DNA from: Nocardia sp. alder85J
GTDB taxonomy: Bacteria > Actinomycetota > Actinomycetes > Mycobacteriales > Mycobacteriaceae
Assembly: GCF_020176955.2 (NCBI RefSeq)
Contig: NZ_JAIUCZ020000012.1
Location: 186,001 to 250,000, forward strand
DNA: 64,000 bases
Direction of reading: 5' to 3'
Shown: one piece after another, positions 33,402 to 42,148 of the stretch
Layout of the letters: each line of letters opens with the position of its first letter
Numbering within the stretch: position 1 is the first letter of the stretch
Position numbers and translations under genes: made by a program
The notes under the pieces: generated by a model
Databases searched by the model: none
The model's input: the letters and a program-made list of their open reading frames with translations, nothing else
Told to the model about the DNA's origin: nothing

Positions 33402-35084
33402 TCAGGGTTCCTCGGTGGCGGCGAGGAGGGCTTCGGCGAAGGCGCGCATCTGGGTGGTGCCGCCGAACCAGGCGGAGACCAGGTCGACGGCCGCGGTGCG
33501 GGTACGGTGGGCCGCGCGGACGAAGTCGGCGAGGGAGTAGTCGCCGGATTCGACCTTCTTGGCGATGTTTTCGAGGTTGTGGCTGGCCAGCAGTAGTTGC
33601 ATCACCAGGTGCACGTCGACGGCGGCGGGGGTGTCGCTGAACGAACCGGAGCCGGTGCCCGTGCCGCGGCTGCGGCGGCCGGTCGGCTCGGCCCCCACTA
33701 CCGGCTCCGGCCGGGTGATCGGGTCGGCGCCGGGGGCGGCGTGCCGGTCCGGTTGCCCGCGTTGGATATTCGTGTCCGGCGGGATGAAAGGCTCTCGCGG
33801 AGTGGATGTTTCACGGGAGACGCCGGGGGTGCGCTGGGCCAGTGGTTCCCGATGTGCGGCGGGCTCCCAGTTGTTGACGGGTTCGCGCTGGGGGAGCGGC
33901 TCGCGGTGATTGACCGGTTCGCGCTGGGCCACCGGTTCGCGCTGGGCCACGGGCTCGCGATGATTGACCGGTTCGCGCTGGGGGAGGGGGTCGCGGTGAT
34001 TGACCGGTTCGCGCTGGGCTATCGGTTCGCGGTGGTTCGCGGGTTCGCGCTGCGCCAGGGGCTCGCGGTGGTTAGCGGGTTCGCGTGGGGCGAGAGGTTC
34101 GCGGTGGTTGACGGGTTCCCGCTGAGCGGGGGGTTCGCGGTGATTGACGGGTTCGCGTTGGGCGAGCGGCTTGCGCTCGGGGAGCGGGTCGCGCTGGGTG
34201 AGGGGCTGGCGCTGGGCCAGGGGGTCTCGCTGCGGCAGCGGATCGGGTGCGGTGAGCGGATCGCGCTGGGGCAGCGGGTCGCGGGTGGCCGGTGGATTGT
34301 GCAGTGCCGACGGCTGTCCGGGCGAGGCCGGATCGGAGGAGTGCCGGGCGGAGTCGCCGGGGGAGATGCGGTGGCGCAGTTCCGGTTGCGAGATCGCGGG
34401 TGCGGCGGGCTGCTGGATCGGATCTGGTTGGGGGACGGACAGATCCAGGGGGTTGCCGGGGGCGAAGCCGGTGTGTTGCGCGGATTCGTGGGCCACGCCG
34501 TTGGATTGGGCCGCGGCCGCGAGTTCCGCCTTGGCGCGTTCGGTGATCGACTCCAGCATGGCCATCACGGTGGCGCTGTGCGGGCCGGACAACTCGGGGA
34601 GGCCGGCGGCGCCGTTGCCGTTGCCGTTCCCGGAGTCGAGAGTGGCCGGTGTCCCGGATATGCCTGGTGTGTCGGAGAAGCCGGCGGCGCTCATCGCGGC
34701 GGGGGTACCGGTCGTGCTCAGCGCGCCGGGTGTGCCTGGGGCGCTGGACATTCCGGACATGCCGGGGGTGGACGCGCTCAGGGACGCTGCCGAGACGCCG
34801 GGGGTGCCCGGCAGCGGCGTGCCCGGGGTGGCGGGTGTGCCGCCGCCCAGATTCCATTCGATGCCGGAATCGGTTCGGCCCCACTGCACACCGTCGGTGC
34901 GGCCGAGAGCGGTCCGTCCGGTCGTGTGGGCGGAGCCGTTGACGCCGGTCGGGTCGGCTCCGGTGAGCCCGCTGGTCGATCCCGGGCTCGAATCGCCGGC
35001 CGAGTTGGTCAGACGGTATCCCGCCGGTCGGCCGCGTTGCGGTTCGGCGAAACTTGCGAAATCGGCGTCCGTCATAGTCGCCAT
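33402..35084 (-). CDS. Large Pro/Arg-rich protein with R-E-P hexapeptide repeat domain
   Basis: A 560-residue protein of unknown function. ATG 35084 has a very good GGGGGAGTAAGA. Order: a Ser/Gly/Pro/Thr-rich low-complexity region (residues ~25-160; TPGTPLPGTPG-type words and a GNGNGNG run), a short helical stretch (ATVMAMLESITERAKAELAAAAQ, ~171-193), a repeat domain (268-418) of about 25 six-residue units R-[E/D]-P-x-x-[Q/H] such as REPVNH and REPLAQ, then a compact helical C-terminal domain (~488-560; LVMQLLLASHNLENIAKKVESG, FVRAAHRTRTAAVDLVSAW). No signal peptide or membrane segment. The C-terminal domain may be the functional anchor and the repeat a charged spacer; possible role in cell envelope or partner binding. 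Confidence 0.8.
   Translation of the reverse strand: MATMTDADFASFAEPQRGRPAGYRLTNSAGDSSPGSTSGLTGADPTGVNGSAHTTGRTALGRTDGVQWGRTDSGIEWNLGGGTPATPGTPLPGTPGVSAASLSASTPGMSGMSSAPGTPGALSTTGTPAAMSAAGFSDTPGISGTPATLDSGNGNGNGAAGLPELSGPHSATVMAMLESITERAKAELAAAAQSNGVAHESAQHTGFAPGNPLDLSVPQPDPIQQPAAPAISQPELRHRISPGDSARHSSDPASPGQPSALHNPPATRDPLPQRDPLTAPDPLPQRDPLAQRQPLTQRDPLPERKPLAQREPVNHREPPAQREPVNHREPLAPREPANHREPLAQREPANHREPIAQREPVNHRDPLPQREPVNHREPVAQREPVAQREPVNHREPLPQREPVNNWEPAAHREPLAQRTPGVSRETSTPREPFIPPDTNIQRGQPDRHAAPGADPITRPEPVVGAEPTGRRSRGTGTGSGSFSDTPAAVDVHLVMQLLLASHNLENIAKKVESGDYSLADFVRAAHRTRTAAVDLVSAWFGGTTQMRAFAEALLAATEEP
33831..34283 (-). repeat. Hexapeptide-coding tandem repeat (18/36-bp units)
   Basis: About 25 units of 18 bp, often organised as 36-bp pairs coding REPVNH-REPxAQ. 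They are imperfect, with substitutions between copies, so older than the 42-bp array at 1832-2125. The other strand shows a matching long open frame (a repeat artefact), not a gene. Confidence 0.9.
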
Positions 35085-35170
35085 TCTTACTCCCCCGGCC
35101 GGATCTGGCGACCAGACGGGGCACACGCTGGTGTGATCCCGCCGACCCCCACTCGCCCCCGCTACTGTAC

Positions 35171-36121
35171 TCATCGCCGCGGACTCGGCAGCCAGCGGCC
35201 GGAGCGCTGTTTCCCCAGCGCCTGCGCGGCGGCGGTCTCGATTCGCCGGGCCACGAGGCCGGGTTCGTCGAGTTCGTCCCAGGTCCAGCGGGCCACTGCC
35301 CAGCCGAGCTCGCGCAGCCTGGTCTCACGATGCTCCGCCGCGGCGGAGCCCGAGCCCGGCGAGCGGCGGGGGAGGGTGCAACCCGGTGGGTCGCCGTCGA
35401 ATTCGCCGATCACCCCGATGTTCGGGAACAGGAAGTCGACCCGCGCGACGAAGCCTGCCTCGGGCGAGAGGATGCGGGCCTGCAACTCCGGCGGCGGAAA
35501 TCCGGCCTGGCGCAACACGACCCGGCTGCGTGACTCGCCGACGCTCTCGGCGCGCCGATCCAGGAACCGCACCACCGCCGCCGCGTTGCGGTGACCGGGA
35601 CGGTTGTCGAGCCGGCGCAGCTGATCCCGCAACTGGGCCCCGGTGGCGCTACCGCGCCGCAGTGCCCCGTCCCCGCACACCACCGACTGTTCGAACGGCT
35701 CGGTGCGGGCCAGGTCGATGAGGGTGCGGGCCACGGTGGTACAGCGGACGCCGTCGACGACGGTGATCTCCGCCGGCTCCAGCAGCGCGGAGTGCACCAT
35801 GAGGCGGGTGCCGCGCCGCCCGCCGTTGCGCCGGTTCCGGGTGAGGTGCGCACGGTCCAGCCGTAACCGCCAGACCGGCAGGCCGTGCAGGACCGCCGCG
35901 GAAACATGGCTGACGACAGCCGAATCCGACGCGGATGCGACGGTGGCGTGGACGAGTAACCGATGTCGTTCGGGCGCCGGTACCGCGGCGGCCGGAGCGG
36001 GTAGATAGTGCCCGGCTCGCAACCGGTGCCAGAGCCCGTGGCGGCACAGCCGATGCAGATCGGTATCGGACAGGCCGGCGGCGAGGGCGGCACGGCGGGA
36101 AATCGACTGCGGGGTGGCCAT
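35171..36121 (-). CDS. AbiEi-antitoxin-like N-terminus with DUF559/Vsr-like nuclease region
   Basis: A 316-residue protein of the actinobacterial family annotated as type IV antitoxin AbiEi-like/DUF559. The N-terminus (SRRAALAAGLSDTDLHRLCRHGLWHRLRAGHYL) is an AbiEi-type winged-helix module. The middle has VVSHVSAAVLHGLPVW and CTTVARTLIDLARTEP. The C-terminus has ESRSRVVLRQAGFPPPELQ and ARVDFLFPNIGVIGEFDGD, the acidic core of a Vsr-like endonuclease fold; the residue after EFDGD is not the usual basic K/Y and a Pro/Gly-rich, Arg-rich insertion follows, so activity is doubtful. No AbiEii toxin neighbour is present. Confidence 0.7.
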   Translation of the reverse strand: MATPQSISRRAALAAGLSDTDLHRLCRHGLWHRLRAGHYLPAPAAAVPAPERHRLLVHATVASASDSAVVSHVSAAVLHGLPVWRLRLDRAHLTRNRRNGGRRGTRLMVHSALLEPAEITVVDGVRCTTVARTLIDLARTEPFEQSVVCGDGALRRGSATGAQLRDQLRRLDNRPGHRNAAAVVRFLDRRAESVGESRSRVVLRQAGFPPPELQARILSPEAGFVARVDFLFPNIGVIGEFDGDPPGCTLPRRSPGSGSAAAEHRETRLRELGWAVARWTWDELDEPGLVARRIETAAAQALGKQRSGRWLPSPRR

Positions 36122-36214
36122 ATGCCGATCATGGCCACCCCGCAGGTCGGATTACTGCCCCGAAGTCCCGGATGTGGACAACTCGGGGGGTGTGAGCAAC
36201 GAACCGGGTGCGGC

Positions 36215-37465
36215 TCAGCAGTTCCGCGGCGCCGGTTGCCCGTTCAGGCGGGCCGATACCCAGTCCAGCGCGAGCGGCATGCCGACCACGGCGGTGGTCA
36301 TGTGCTCCGGAATCGGGATCGGATCGACCTGCAACCGGACGCCGGCGGCACAGTAGCGTCCGTCGGTGTGGTCGATCGCGTCGACCGGGAGCAGCGGATC
36401 CGAGGGCGAATGCCATTCGAAGATCGGCATGGTCGGGATGCCGTCGAAGTACTCGAGGCTGTTCTCCTCCAGTACCGCGCGGGCCTCGGGGCTGTCGATC
36501 AGTTCCGTGCTGGCGGCGTAGTCCAGGGCGCTGTGCCCGGCGCCGCTGGCGAGGATCTCGTTGGTGCAGCTGTTGGCCATCCGGCGGCCGACCTCGAGGC
36601 CGCTGGCGTTCATGCTGTCGCTGACCGGCAGCCGATCCGGGTACTCCCGCTCCATCCCGATCGCGGCCGCCATCGCGAGGCCGAACGCCGGATGCGAATT
36701 GGCGCCCAGCGCGGACACCATGGTCACCAGGTTCATCGGCACCCCGCCGTAGGCGGCGCCCGCGATATCCAGATCGGGTGCGTACGTGGGTTGCAGCGCC
36801 GCCGCCCAGGCCGTCGCCATGCCGCCGCCGGAATAGCCGGCCATCGCGACCCGGCTGCGCCCGAGCCCGAGCCCGGCCACCTGCTTCACCGCGCGGATGC
36901 CGTCCAGGGTGATCTGCCCGCCGAGCCGGGCCGCGCCGTAGGCCAGATTCGGGCCGAGGTGATCGGGCAGCGCCACGCTCCAGCCCTGCATCAGCACCGA
37001 GTTCAGCGCGGGCGCCTCCCGGATGACCAGGTTGGGATCGTTGCTGTACAGCTCGTGCGAGACCGCGCACTCGGCGCCCAGCGCGTTGATGATGTGCTGA
37101 TACGACAGCAGCGGCCCGTCGACCGGATGGTTCACCGGCGTCACGACGGTGGTGGTCGCGGCGATCGGTTCGCCGCGGGAGTTGGTGGAGCGGAACTTCA
37201 CCAGCGTGACGCTGCTGCCGGGGAAGGTGGTCAGCGGGGGCAGCCCTCGCACGTCCAGGACGTCACCGAGCTGGCGATCGTCGAGGTCCGGCGGGGCGGC
37301 GTAGAAGGGATCCGGGTCCGGGGCGTGGAACAGCGGTGTGGCGCCGGCCGTGGCGGCCATTGCCAGCCCGACGGCCGTGCCGCCGAGTGCCGCCAGCACC
37401 CGGCGCAGACCGCGCCGAGCGCCCCGGGAGGGGGAAGGAAGAGACGGTTGTGCCTGACGGTTCAT
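36215..37465 (-). CDS. Secreted lipase of the LIP family
   Basis: A 416-residue exported lipase. The Arg-rich N-terminus (residues ~13-20, SRGARRGLRR) and hydrophobic stretch (VLAALGGTAVGLAMAATAGA) form a signal peptide. The alpha/beta hydrolase nucleophile elbow is VAMAGYSGGGMATAW; HSPSDPLLPVDA and the C-terminal PEHMTTAVVG should supply the acid and His. Several cysteines (AECAVSHEL, SCTNEI, RYCAAG) suggest disulfides. Matches Pfam LIP secretory lipases, which hydrolyse triglycerides or host lipids. ATG 37465 has GGAGGT upstream. Confidence 0.88.
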   Translation of the reverse strand: MNRQAQPSLPSPSRGARRGLRRVLAALGGTAVGLAMAATAGATPLFHAPDPDPFYAAPPDLDDRQLGDVLDVRGLPPLTTFPGSSVTLVKFRSTNSRGEPIAATTTVVTPVNHPVDGPLLSYQHIINALGAECAVSHELYSNDPNLVIREAPALNSVLMQGWSVALPDHLGPNLAYGAARLGGQITLDGIRAVKQVAGLGLGRSRVAMAGYSGGGMATAWAAALQPTYAPDLDIAGAAYGGVPMNLVTMVSALGANSHPAFGLAMAAAIGMEREYPDRLPVSDSMNASGLEVGRRMANSCTNEILASGAGHSALDYAASTELIDSPEARAVLEENSLEYFDGIPTMPIFEWHSPSDPLLPVDAIDHTDGRYCAAGVRLQVDPIPIPEHMTTAVVGMPLALDWVSARLNGQPAPRNC

Positions 37466-37674
37466 CCATGACCTCCACGCGAGTGAAGCAGAATTGGAAA
37501 GTCCGGCCAGTCCGCATTCAAATGGCAACCGCACAGTTTTCCGTGCGACACGCCGCTCCGATGTCCGGAAACTCCGGAAAATTCAGTAGAACACGCCGGA
37601 AACATCCGACACGCCAGCGACTTTCATCGGCGTGTCCATGTTCATGGATGGTGTTTCAGATCTTCGGGACGAGA

Positions 37675-37708
37675 CGGTTAGCAAACATGAGGCAACACTA
37701 GCTAACCG
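37675..37708. terminator. Inverted repeat between tetR and the lipase gene
   Basis: Eight-base arms cggttagc (37675-37682) and gctaaccg (37701-37708) with an 18-nt centre, overlapping the TetR stop. May be a terminator or operator; within the 236-bp gap upstream of the lipase start there is no other supported feature. Confidence 0.4.
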
Positions 37709-38331
37709 AGCTGGGTCATCCCGGCTGCGACAACCCGGGAGATGCCGAGGATCTCGTCCGCGGTGGGGAGATCGAGACCGTCGAGCGCGTGCAGGCGATC
37801 GGTGGTGGCGACGGCGAGCATCGCCGAGACCCAGGCGGCCGCGCACGCGCGCAGGGTGCCGGGCTGCACCGGCCCGGGCGCGCTGGCCTGCAACACCCGG
37901 GCCGTGACGTCGAGCAATTGATCGCGCATGCGGCGCAGTTGCTTCCGGACGTCGGGGTGGGTGTCGGCCTCGCGCCACATGATGACCCGCAGCACCGAGG
38001 AGTGGTGGTCGCGCAGATTCAGCGCGACGTCGAGGTTCACCAGGCTGGCCGCCGGATCGCCCGGACTGATCAGGGAATTGATGTCGTCCAGCGGATGTTT
38101 GGGAACCCGCTCGGCCATCAGCGCCGACAGGATCGAATCCTTGGTGGGGAAATAGTAGAAGACCAGCCCCTTCGGGACCCCGGCGGCCCCGGCGATCGCC
38201 GCCGTCGCCGTCGCGTCGAAACCGTGCGCGGCGAACAGGTTTTCGGCGGCGTCCAGGATGAGCTGACGGGCGTCGCCGTCAACCTTGCGGCTGCGGCGAC
38301 GCCCCACTCGGTCGGGATTCGGCGCATGCAT
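37702..38331 (-). CDS. TetR-family regulator
   Basis: A 209-residue regulator. The HTH is at residues ~18-65 (RQLILDAAENLFAAHGFDATATAAIAGAAGVPKGLVFYYFPTKD, with HGFDATATAAIA and GLVFYYF typical). The rest is a helical ligand domain. Its ATG overlaps the stop of the SPW membrane-protein gene by 1 nt (TGATG), so the two are coupled. A TetR-type operator lies before that operon and before the divergent FAD reductase gene, which are likely its targets. Confidence 0.9.
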   Translation of the reverse strand: MHAPNPDRVGRRRSRKVDGDARQLILDAAENLFAAHGFDATATAAIAGAAGVPKGLVFYYFPTKDSILSALMAERVPKHPLDDINSLISPGDPAASLVNLDVALNLRDHHSSVLRVIMWREADTHPDVRKQLRRMRDQLLDVTARVLQASAPGPVQPGTLRACAAAWVSAMLAVATTDRLHALDGLDLPTADEILGISRVVAAGMTQLG

Positions 38332-38678
38332 CAATGAGCAGTATGCCGCCGCGCCGTAACCTGCGGAAGAGCTGCGACCGCAACCGCCACGGTCAGCACT
38401 CCCACGATCCATGCGGTCCACGAAGCGCCGTTGAACGCATGGAAGTTCATCACCCAGGGGGAGATGAACAGCAGCACGCCGAACAGGCCCATCGCGTAGT
38501 CCGCACCGGACTGGGCCGGGTTCGACAGCTGGGCCAGACCGGTCAGGGCGATCAGCACGCCCAGCACGATCAGGGTCCACAGCGCCCGGTTGTTGTGGTC
38601 GACCCAGATGGGTGACAGCGCGGTGAAGACGCCGAGCACGACGGCTACGAAGTCCTGCGCGCGACTCTCGGTGAACAT
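38331..38678 (-). CDS. SPW-repeat membrane protein
   Basis: A 115-residue membrane protein with four helices in two similar halves. The motif that gives the family its name appears twice in variant form: LSPIWVDHN and ISPWVMNFH. GAGGAGG precedes the ATG at 38678. It is first gene of an operon with tetR (TGATG overlap). Role unknown; SPW proteins are small integral membrane proteins common in actinobacteria. Confidence 0.88.
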   Translation of the reverse strand: MFTESRAQDFVAVVLGVFTALSPIWVDHNNRALWTLIVLGVLIALTGLAQLSNPAQSGADYAMGLFGVLLFISPWVMNFHAFNGASWTAWIVGVLTVAVAVAALPQVTARRHTAH

Positions 38679-38727
38679 CAGTACCTCCTCGAGGATGGCG
38701 GATGGTGCCTCTCTCGGTATAACTCTG

Positions 38728-38745
38728 ATTGACCGCCCGATCAAT
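38728..38745. promoter_or_regulatory. TetR operator candidate
   Basis: Imperfect palindrome attgaccgcccgatcaat; 14 of 18 positions pair, in the common TetR form TTGA-CG-N-CG-TCAA. It lies between the start of the SPW-tetR operon (50 bp away) and the FAD reductase start (90 bp away), so it can control both. Strong by position and shape, untested. Confidence 0.65.
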
Positions 38746-38834
38746 AGTTCTGGGAGGAAAGATTATGCACCGATGTCGGATATGGTGGGCATCACGGAGA
38801 GAACGGCACTCTCTTTGGATTAAGGTGAGGTTTC

Positions 38835-40028
38835 ATGCAGCGTACGATCGTCATCGTCGGCGCGGGCCTGGCGGGCCTGCGCGTCGCCGAGGAACTACGA
38901 CGGGCCGGTTTCACCGGCGAAGTGGTGCTGGTCGGCGACGAGGACCGGCTGCCGTACGACCGGCCACCGCTGTCCAAGCAATTCGTCCGCGGTGAGGTCG
39001 ACGACACCACCTTCAAGCCGGCCGAATTCTTCACCGAGCAGAACATCGCGCTCCGCCTCGGCGTCGCCGCGACGGCGCTGGACACCGCCACGCGGCAACT
39101 GACCCTGAGCGACGGCGAGGTGCTCGGCTACGACGAGCTGATCATCGCCACCGGCCTGCGGCCGCGGCTGATCCTGGGCCTGGCCGACGGCCCGATTCCG
39201 GGTGTGCACGTGCTGCGCCGCCACGACGACGCGGTCGGCCTGCGTACCGCGATCCCGGCGGCGACCCGCGCGCTGGTGGTGGGCGCCGGCTTCATCGGTT
39301 GCGAGCTCACCGCCAGCTTCCGGTCCGCCGGTCTGGACGTGGTGCTGGTGGAACCGCAGCCCGAACCGCTGGCCGCGGCGCTCGGCGAGCAGGTCGGCGC
39401 GCTGGTGGCGCGCATCCACCGGGCCGAGGGTGTCGACGTGCGCGCGGGGGTGGGCGTGACCGAACTGCTCACCGGCGATGCCGGGGTGCGTGGCGCCCAA
39501 CTCTCCGACGGCACCACCGTGGAGGCGGATCTGGTGGTGGTCGGCGTCGGTTCCGTGCCGGTGACCGACTGGCTCGTGGATTCCGATGTGCCACTGGCGG
39601 ATCCGCGTGCGGGTGGCGGCGTGCTGGCCGATGCGGTGGGCCGCACCACGATCGACGGTGTCTGGGCGCTCGGCGATGTCGCCGCCTGGCAGCACGACGG
39701 CGGTCCGCATCGCCGGATCGAGCACTGGACCAATGCCGGTGAGCAGGCCCGATTGCTGGTCGCCGCGCTGCTCGGTGGTGAGGTGCCGCCCGGCCCGCGG
39801 GTGCCCTACGTGTGGAGCGATCAGTACGACGTCAAGATCCAGGTGCTGGGCAGCACCCGTGGCGCCGACGAGGTCCGGATCATCGAGGACGACGGCCGCA
39901 AATTCCTGGCGCACTACTTCGTCGACGGGGTGCTCACCGCCGTCGTCGGCGCCGGTCGTCCCGCCCAGGTGATGAAGACGCGCGCCCAGCTGGTCGAGAA
40001 CGCCAAGGCAGCCGTCCCCGTGCGCTGA
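38835..40028 (+). CDS. FAD-dependent ferredoxin/rubredoxin reductase
   Basis: A 397-residue pyridine-nucleotide disulfide-family reductase. FAD motif IVIVGAGLAGLRVAEELRRA (residues 5-24), NAD motif ALVVGAGFIGCELTASFRSA, second FAD contact GVWALGDVAAW, and a C-terminal reductase domain (YVWSDQYDVKIQVLG). These enzymes feed electrons from NAD(P)H to ferredoxin or rubredoxin for oxygenases or P450s; the partner is not adjacent. AAGGTGAGG precedes the ATG. Likely TetR-regulated through the site at 38728. Confidence 0.9.
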   Translation: MQRTIVIVGAGLAGLRVAEELRRAGFTGEVVLVGDEDRLPYDRPPLSKQFVRGEVDDTTFKPAEFFTEQNIALRLGVAATALDTATRQLTLSDGEVLGYDELIIATGLRPRLILGLADGPIPGVHVLRRHDDAVGLRTAIPAATRALVVGAGFIGCELTASFRSAGLDVVLVEPQPEPLAAALGEQVGALVARIHRAEGVDVRAGVGVTELLTGDAGVRGAQLSDGTTVEADLVVVGVGSVPVTDWLVDSDVPLADPRAGGGVLADAVGRTTIDGVWALGDVAAWQHDGGPHRRIEHWTNAGEQARLLVAALLGGEVPPGPRVPYVWSDQYDVKIQVLGSTRGADEVRIIEDDGRKFLAHYFVDGVLTAVVGAGRPAQVMKTRAQLVENAKAAVPVR

Positions 40029-40058
40029 ACTGTCACACCGGGACGATAGGCTCCCGGT

Positions 40059-40847
40059 GTGATCGTCTCGCTCATCGATTCGGGGCTGGGATTGCTCTCC
40101 ACGGGAGCGTGGCTGCGCCGGCTGCGGCCGGAACTCGACCTGGTGCTGCAACTGGATCCCGACGGCGCGCCCTGGGGGCCGAAGCCGGAACAGTGGGTCA
40201 CCGACCGGGTCCTGGAGGCCACCCGGCGCGCGCTGCGGCTGGGCGCGGAAGTGATCGTGCTGCCGTGCAACACCGCGAGTGTGACCGCGCTGGAACATGT
40301 CCGTGCCGAGGTCGGCCCGCAGGTGCCGGTGATCGGCACGGTCCCGGCGATCAAACCGGCGGCCGCCGCGTGCCGCACGGTCGCGGTCTGGGCCACCGCC
40401 GCGACCACGGCCAGCCGCTATCAGGCCGGCCTGATCGCCCGCTTCGGCGGCGATGCCGATGTCGTCGGGGTGGCCTGTCACGGCCTGGCCGACGCGATCG
40501 ATCGCGGTGATCTGCCCGCGATCGAGGAGGCGATCGTGGCGGCCGTCGACCGGACCCCGCCCGGCACCGAGGGCATCGTGCTCGGCTGCACCCACTATCC
40601 GCTGGTCCTGGACGCGATCATCGCCGCCCTGCCCGCCGGGGTGCGCTTGTTCGACAGCGCGGAAGCCGTTGCGGCACAGACCCTCCGGCGCATCGACGCA
40701 CTCGCCCGCCCGCCCGGCGGCACGGGCGCGGTGACGGTGTTCAACAGCGGCCGCGCGGGTGTATTGCCTGCCAGCGCAGCGGCATTCGAGCCGGGCCGGA
40801 TCCTGGGCGCGGTCGGCGGCCCCGTCACCGGGGCGCGCACACACTAG
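40059..40847 (+). CDS. Aspartate/glutamate racemase-like protein
   Basis: A 262-residue racemase of the MurI superfamily. The Asp-Ser motif is VSLIDSGLGLL, and the two catalytic cysteines stand in VLPCNTASVT and VLGCTHYPLV, as in glutamate racemase. GTG start at 40059. Several parts differ from MurI (long Ala-rich helices, no clear D-Glu sequence), so it may be a second, non-essential racemase acting on another amino acid. It follows the FAD reductase by 30 nt and may share its transcript. Confidence 0.82.
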   Translation: MIVSLIDSGLGLLSTGAWLRRLRPELDLVLQLDPDGAPWGPKPEQWVTDRVLEATRRALRLGAEVIVLPCNTASVTALEHVRAEVGPQVPVIGTVPAIKPAAAACRTVAVWATAATTASRYQAGLIARFGGDADVVGVACHGLADAIDRGDLPAIEEAIVAAVDRTPPGTEGIVLGCTHYPLVLDAIIAALPAGVRLFDSAEAVAAQTLRRIDALARPPGGTGAVTVFNSGRAGVLPASAAAFEPGRILGAVGGPVTGARTH

Positions 40848-41049
40848 CCGGACCCACCGGTCGGCGGTGCGGTGCATCGTCCCGAAACGTGTAGCCGCAT
40901 CGGCCGATACGCGGGGATTCCCGGTCGGCGCGCGTGATCACCCGTGCCTGTATCAGGTCGCCCGCATCGGCAGGCGGCCGCCGGGCACGCGGCGGCGTCG
41001 GCTGGCAGCCTCCGTACCGCGTGCCGCATCGGCCGCGCGATAACTGTTG

Positions 41050-42105
41050 TCAGAACCGGATTTTCAGGTGGTCCGTGACCGGATGGGCCTGGCAGCCGAG
41101 GATGTATCCGGCATCGATGTCCTCGGGGTCGAGGATCTCGCAGTTGTCCATCTCCACCTTGCCCTCCAGGACGGTGCAGGCGCACGAGCCGCATTCGCCC
41201 TCCTGACAGGAGTACGGCACGTCGATGCCCTTGGACAGCATCAGGTCCACCAGGGTCTGGCGGCGGGGCCAGCGCAGACTGTGCACCTGTCCGTCCAGCT
41301 CCACCTCGACGGTCGCCGCGTCGGCGGCCTCCTCGTCGCTCACGTCGACGGGGGTGTCGGCCGAGAACGGGTCGCCGGACAGCGAATTGAAGACCTCGGC
41401 ATGGGTGCGGGTGCGCGGCACACCCAGTTGGGCGAGCGCGTCGTGCACGCCGTCCATGAACGGTTTCGGCCCGCACATGTAGGCGCGGTACTCGGTGTAG
41501 GGGGCCGCCAGCCGGGCCAGCGTCTCGGCGCCGGGCAGGCCCTGCAAACTCTCCAGCCAGTGCACGATCACCAGGCGCTGCGGATGTTTCGCGGCCAGTT
41601 CGCGCAGCTCGTCGGCGAAGATGACCGATTCGGCGTCGCGGTTGGCGTAGATCAGTACCGCGCGGCCGGCGCCGCGGGCCAGGGCCGATTTCAGGATGGA
41701 GATCACCGGGGTGATCCCGCTGCCGGCGGCGAACAGCAGCAGATCCTCGTCGACGTCCTTGACGGTGAAGGTGCCCGACGGCGGCAGTACCTCCAGGGTG
41801 TCGCCCGCGTGCAGGTTGTCGCACACCCAGTTCGAGGCGTACCCGTCGGCGGTCCGCTTGACGGTGACCTTCGGCTGATCGTCGGTGTGCGGCGAACTGG
41901 CCAGCGAATAGCAGCGGGCCACCGATCCGGTCAGTTCGCTGGGGATGCGCAGGGTGAGGAACTGCCCGGACTGATAAGCGAATCGCTCACGCAGCTCCTC
42001 GGGTACGTCGAAGACCAGCGAACAGGCGTCGGCGGTCTCGGGGATCACCGCGGAGATCCGCAGCACGGCCGAGCGCGAGCTGTGCGGTACGTCGACGGTC
42101 GTCAT
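41050..42105 (-). CDS. kshB: 3-Ketosteroid 9-alpha-hydroxylase reductase (KshB-like)
   Basis: A 351-residue reductase with the FAD, NAD and ferredoxin order of KshB. FAD-binding part has GQFLTLRIP and RCYSLASSP; NAD part has LLLFAAGSGITPVISILKSA and AYMCGPKPFMDGV; the C-terminal plant-type 2Fe-2S part has CQEGECGSCACTVLEGKVEM and GYILGCQAHP, supplying four cysteines. It moves electrons from NADH to the KshA Rieske oxygenase, opening ring B of steroids such as cholesterol. A perfect KstR-type box lies 44 bp before the start. It runs convergent with the racemase gene; nothing else is seen in that 200-bp gap. Confidence 0.93.
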   Translation of the reverse strand: MTTVDVPHSSRSAVLRISAVIPETADACSLVFDVPEELRERFAYQSGQFLTLRIPSELTGSVARCYSLASSPHTDDQPKVTVKRTADGYASNWVCDNLHAGDTLEVLPPSGTFTVKDVDEDLLLFAAGSGITPVISILKSALARGAGRAVLIYANRDAESVIFADELRELAAKHPQRLVIVHWLESLQGLPGAETLARLAAPYTEYRAYMCGPKPFMDGVHDALAQLGVPRTRTHAEVFNSLSGDPFSADTPVDVSDEEAADAATVEVELDGQVHSLRWPRRQTLVDLMLSKGIDVPYSCQEGECGSCACTVLEGKVEMDNCEILDPEDIDAGYILGCQAHPVTDHLKIRF

Positions 42106-42148
42106 GGTGTCCTCTCGGGGCGGGCCGGTGCGCGGTGACAGGCAAAAC

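Noticed and set aside
33597..35594. 665-residue plus-strand frame over the repeat gene
   Set aside because: The repeat DNA is open in several frames. The minus strand has a strong Shine-Dalgarno, ATG and a plausible helical C-terminal domain.
40981..41015. gccgcc/ggcggc stem between the racemase and kshB genes as terminator
   Set aside because: Six-base arms in very GC-rich sequence are expected by chance; not strong enough to list.
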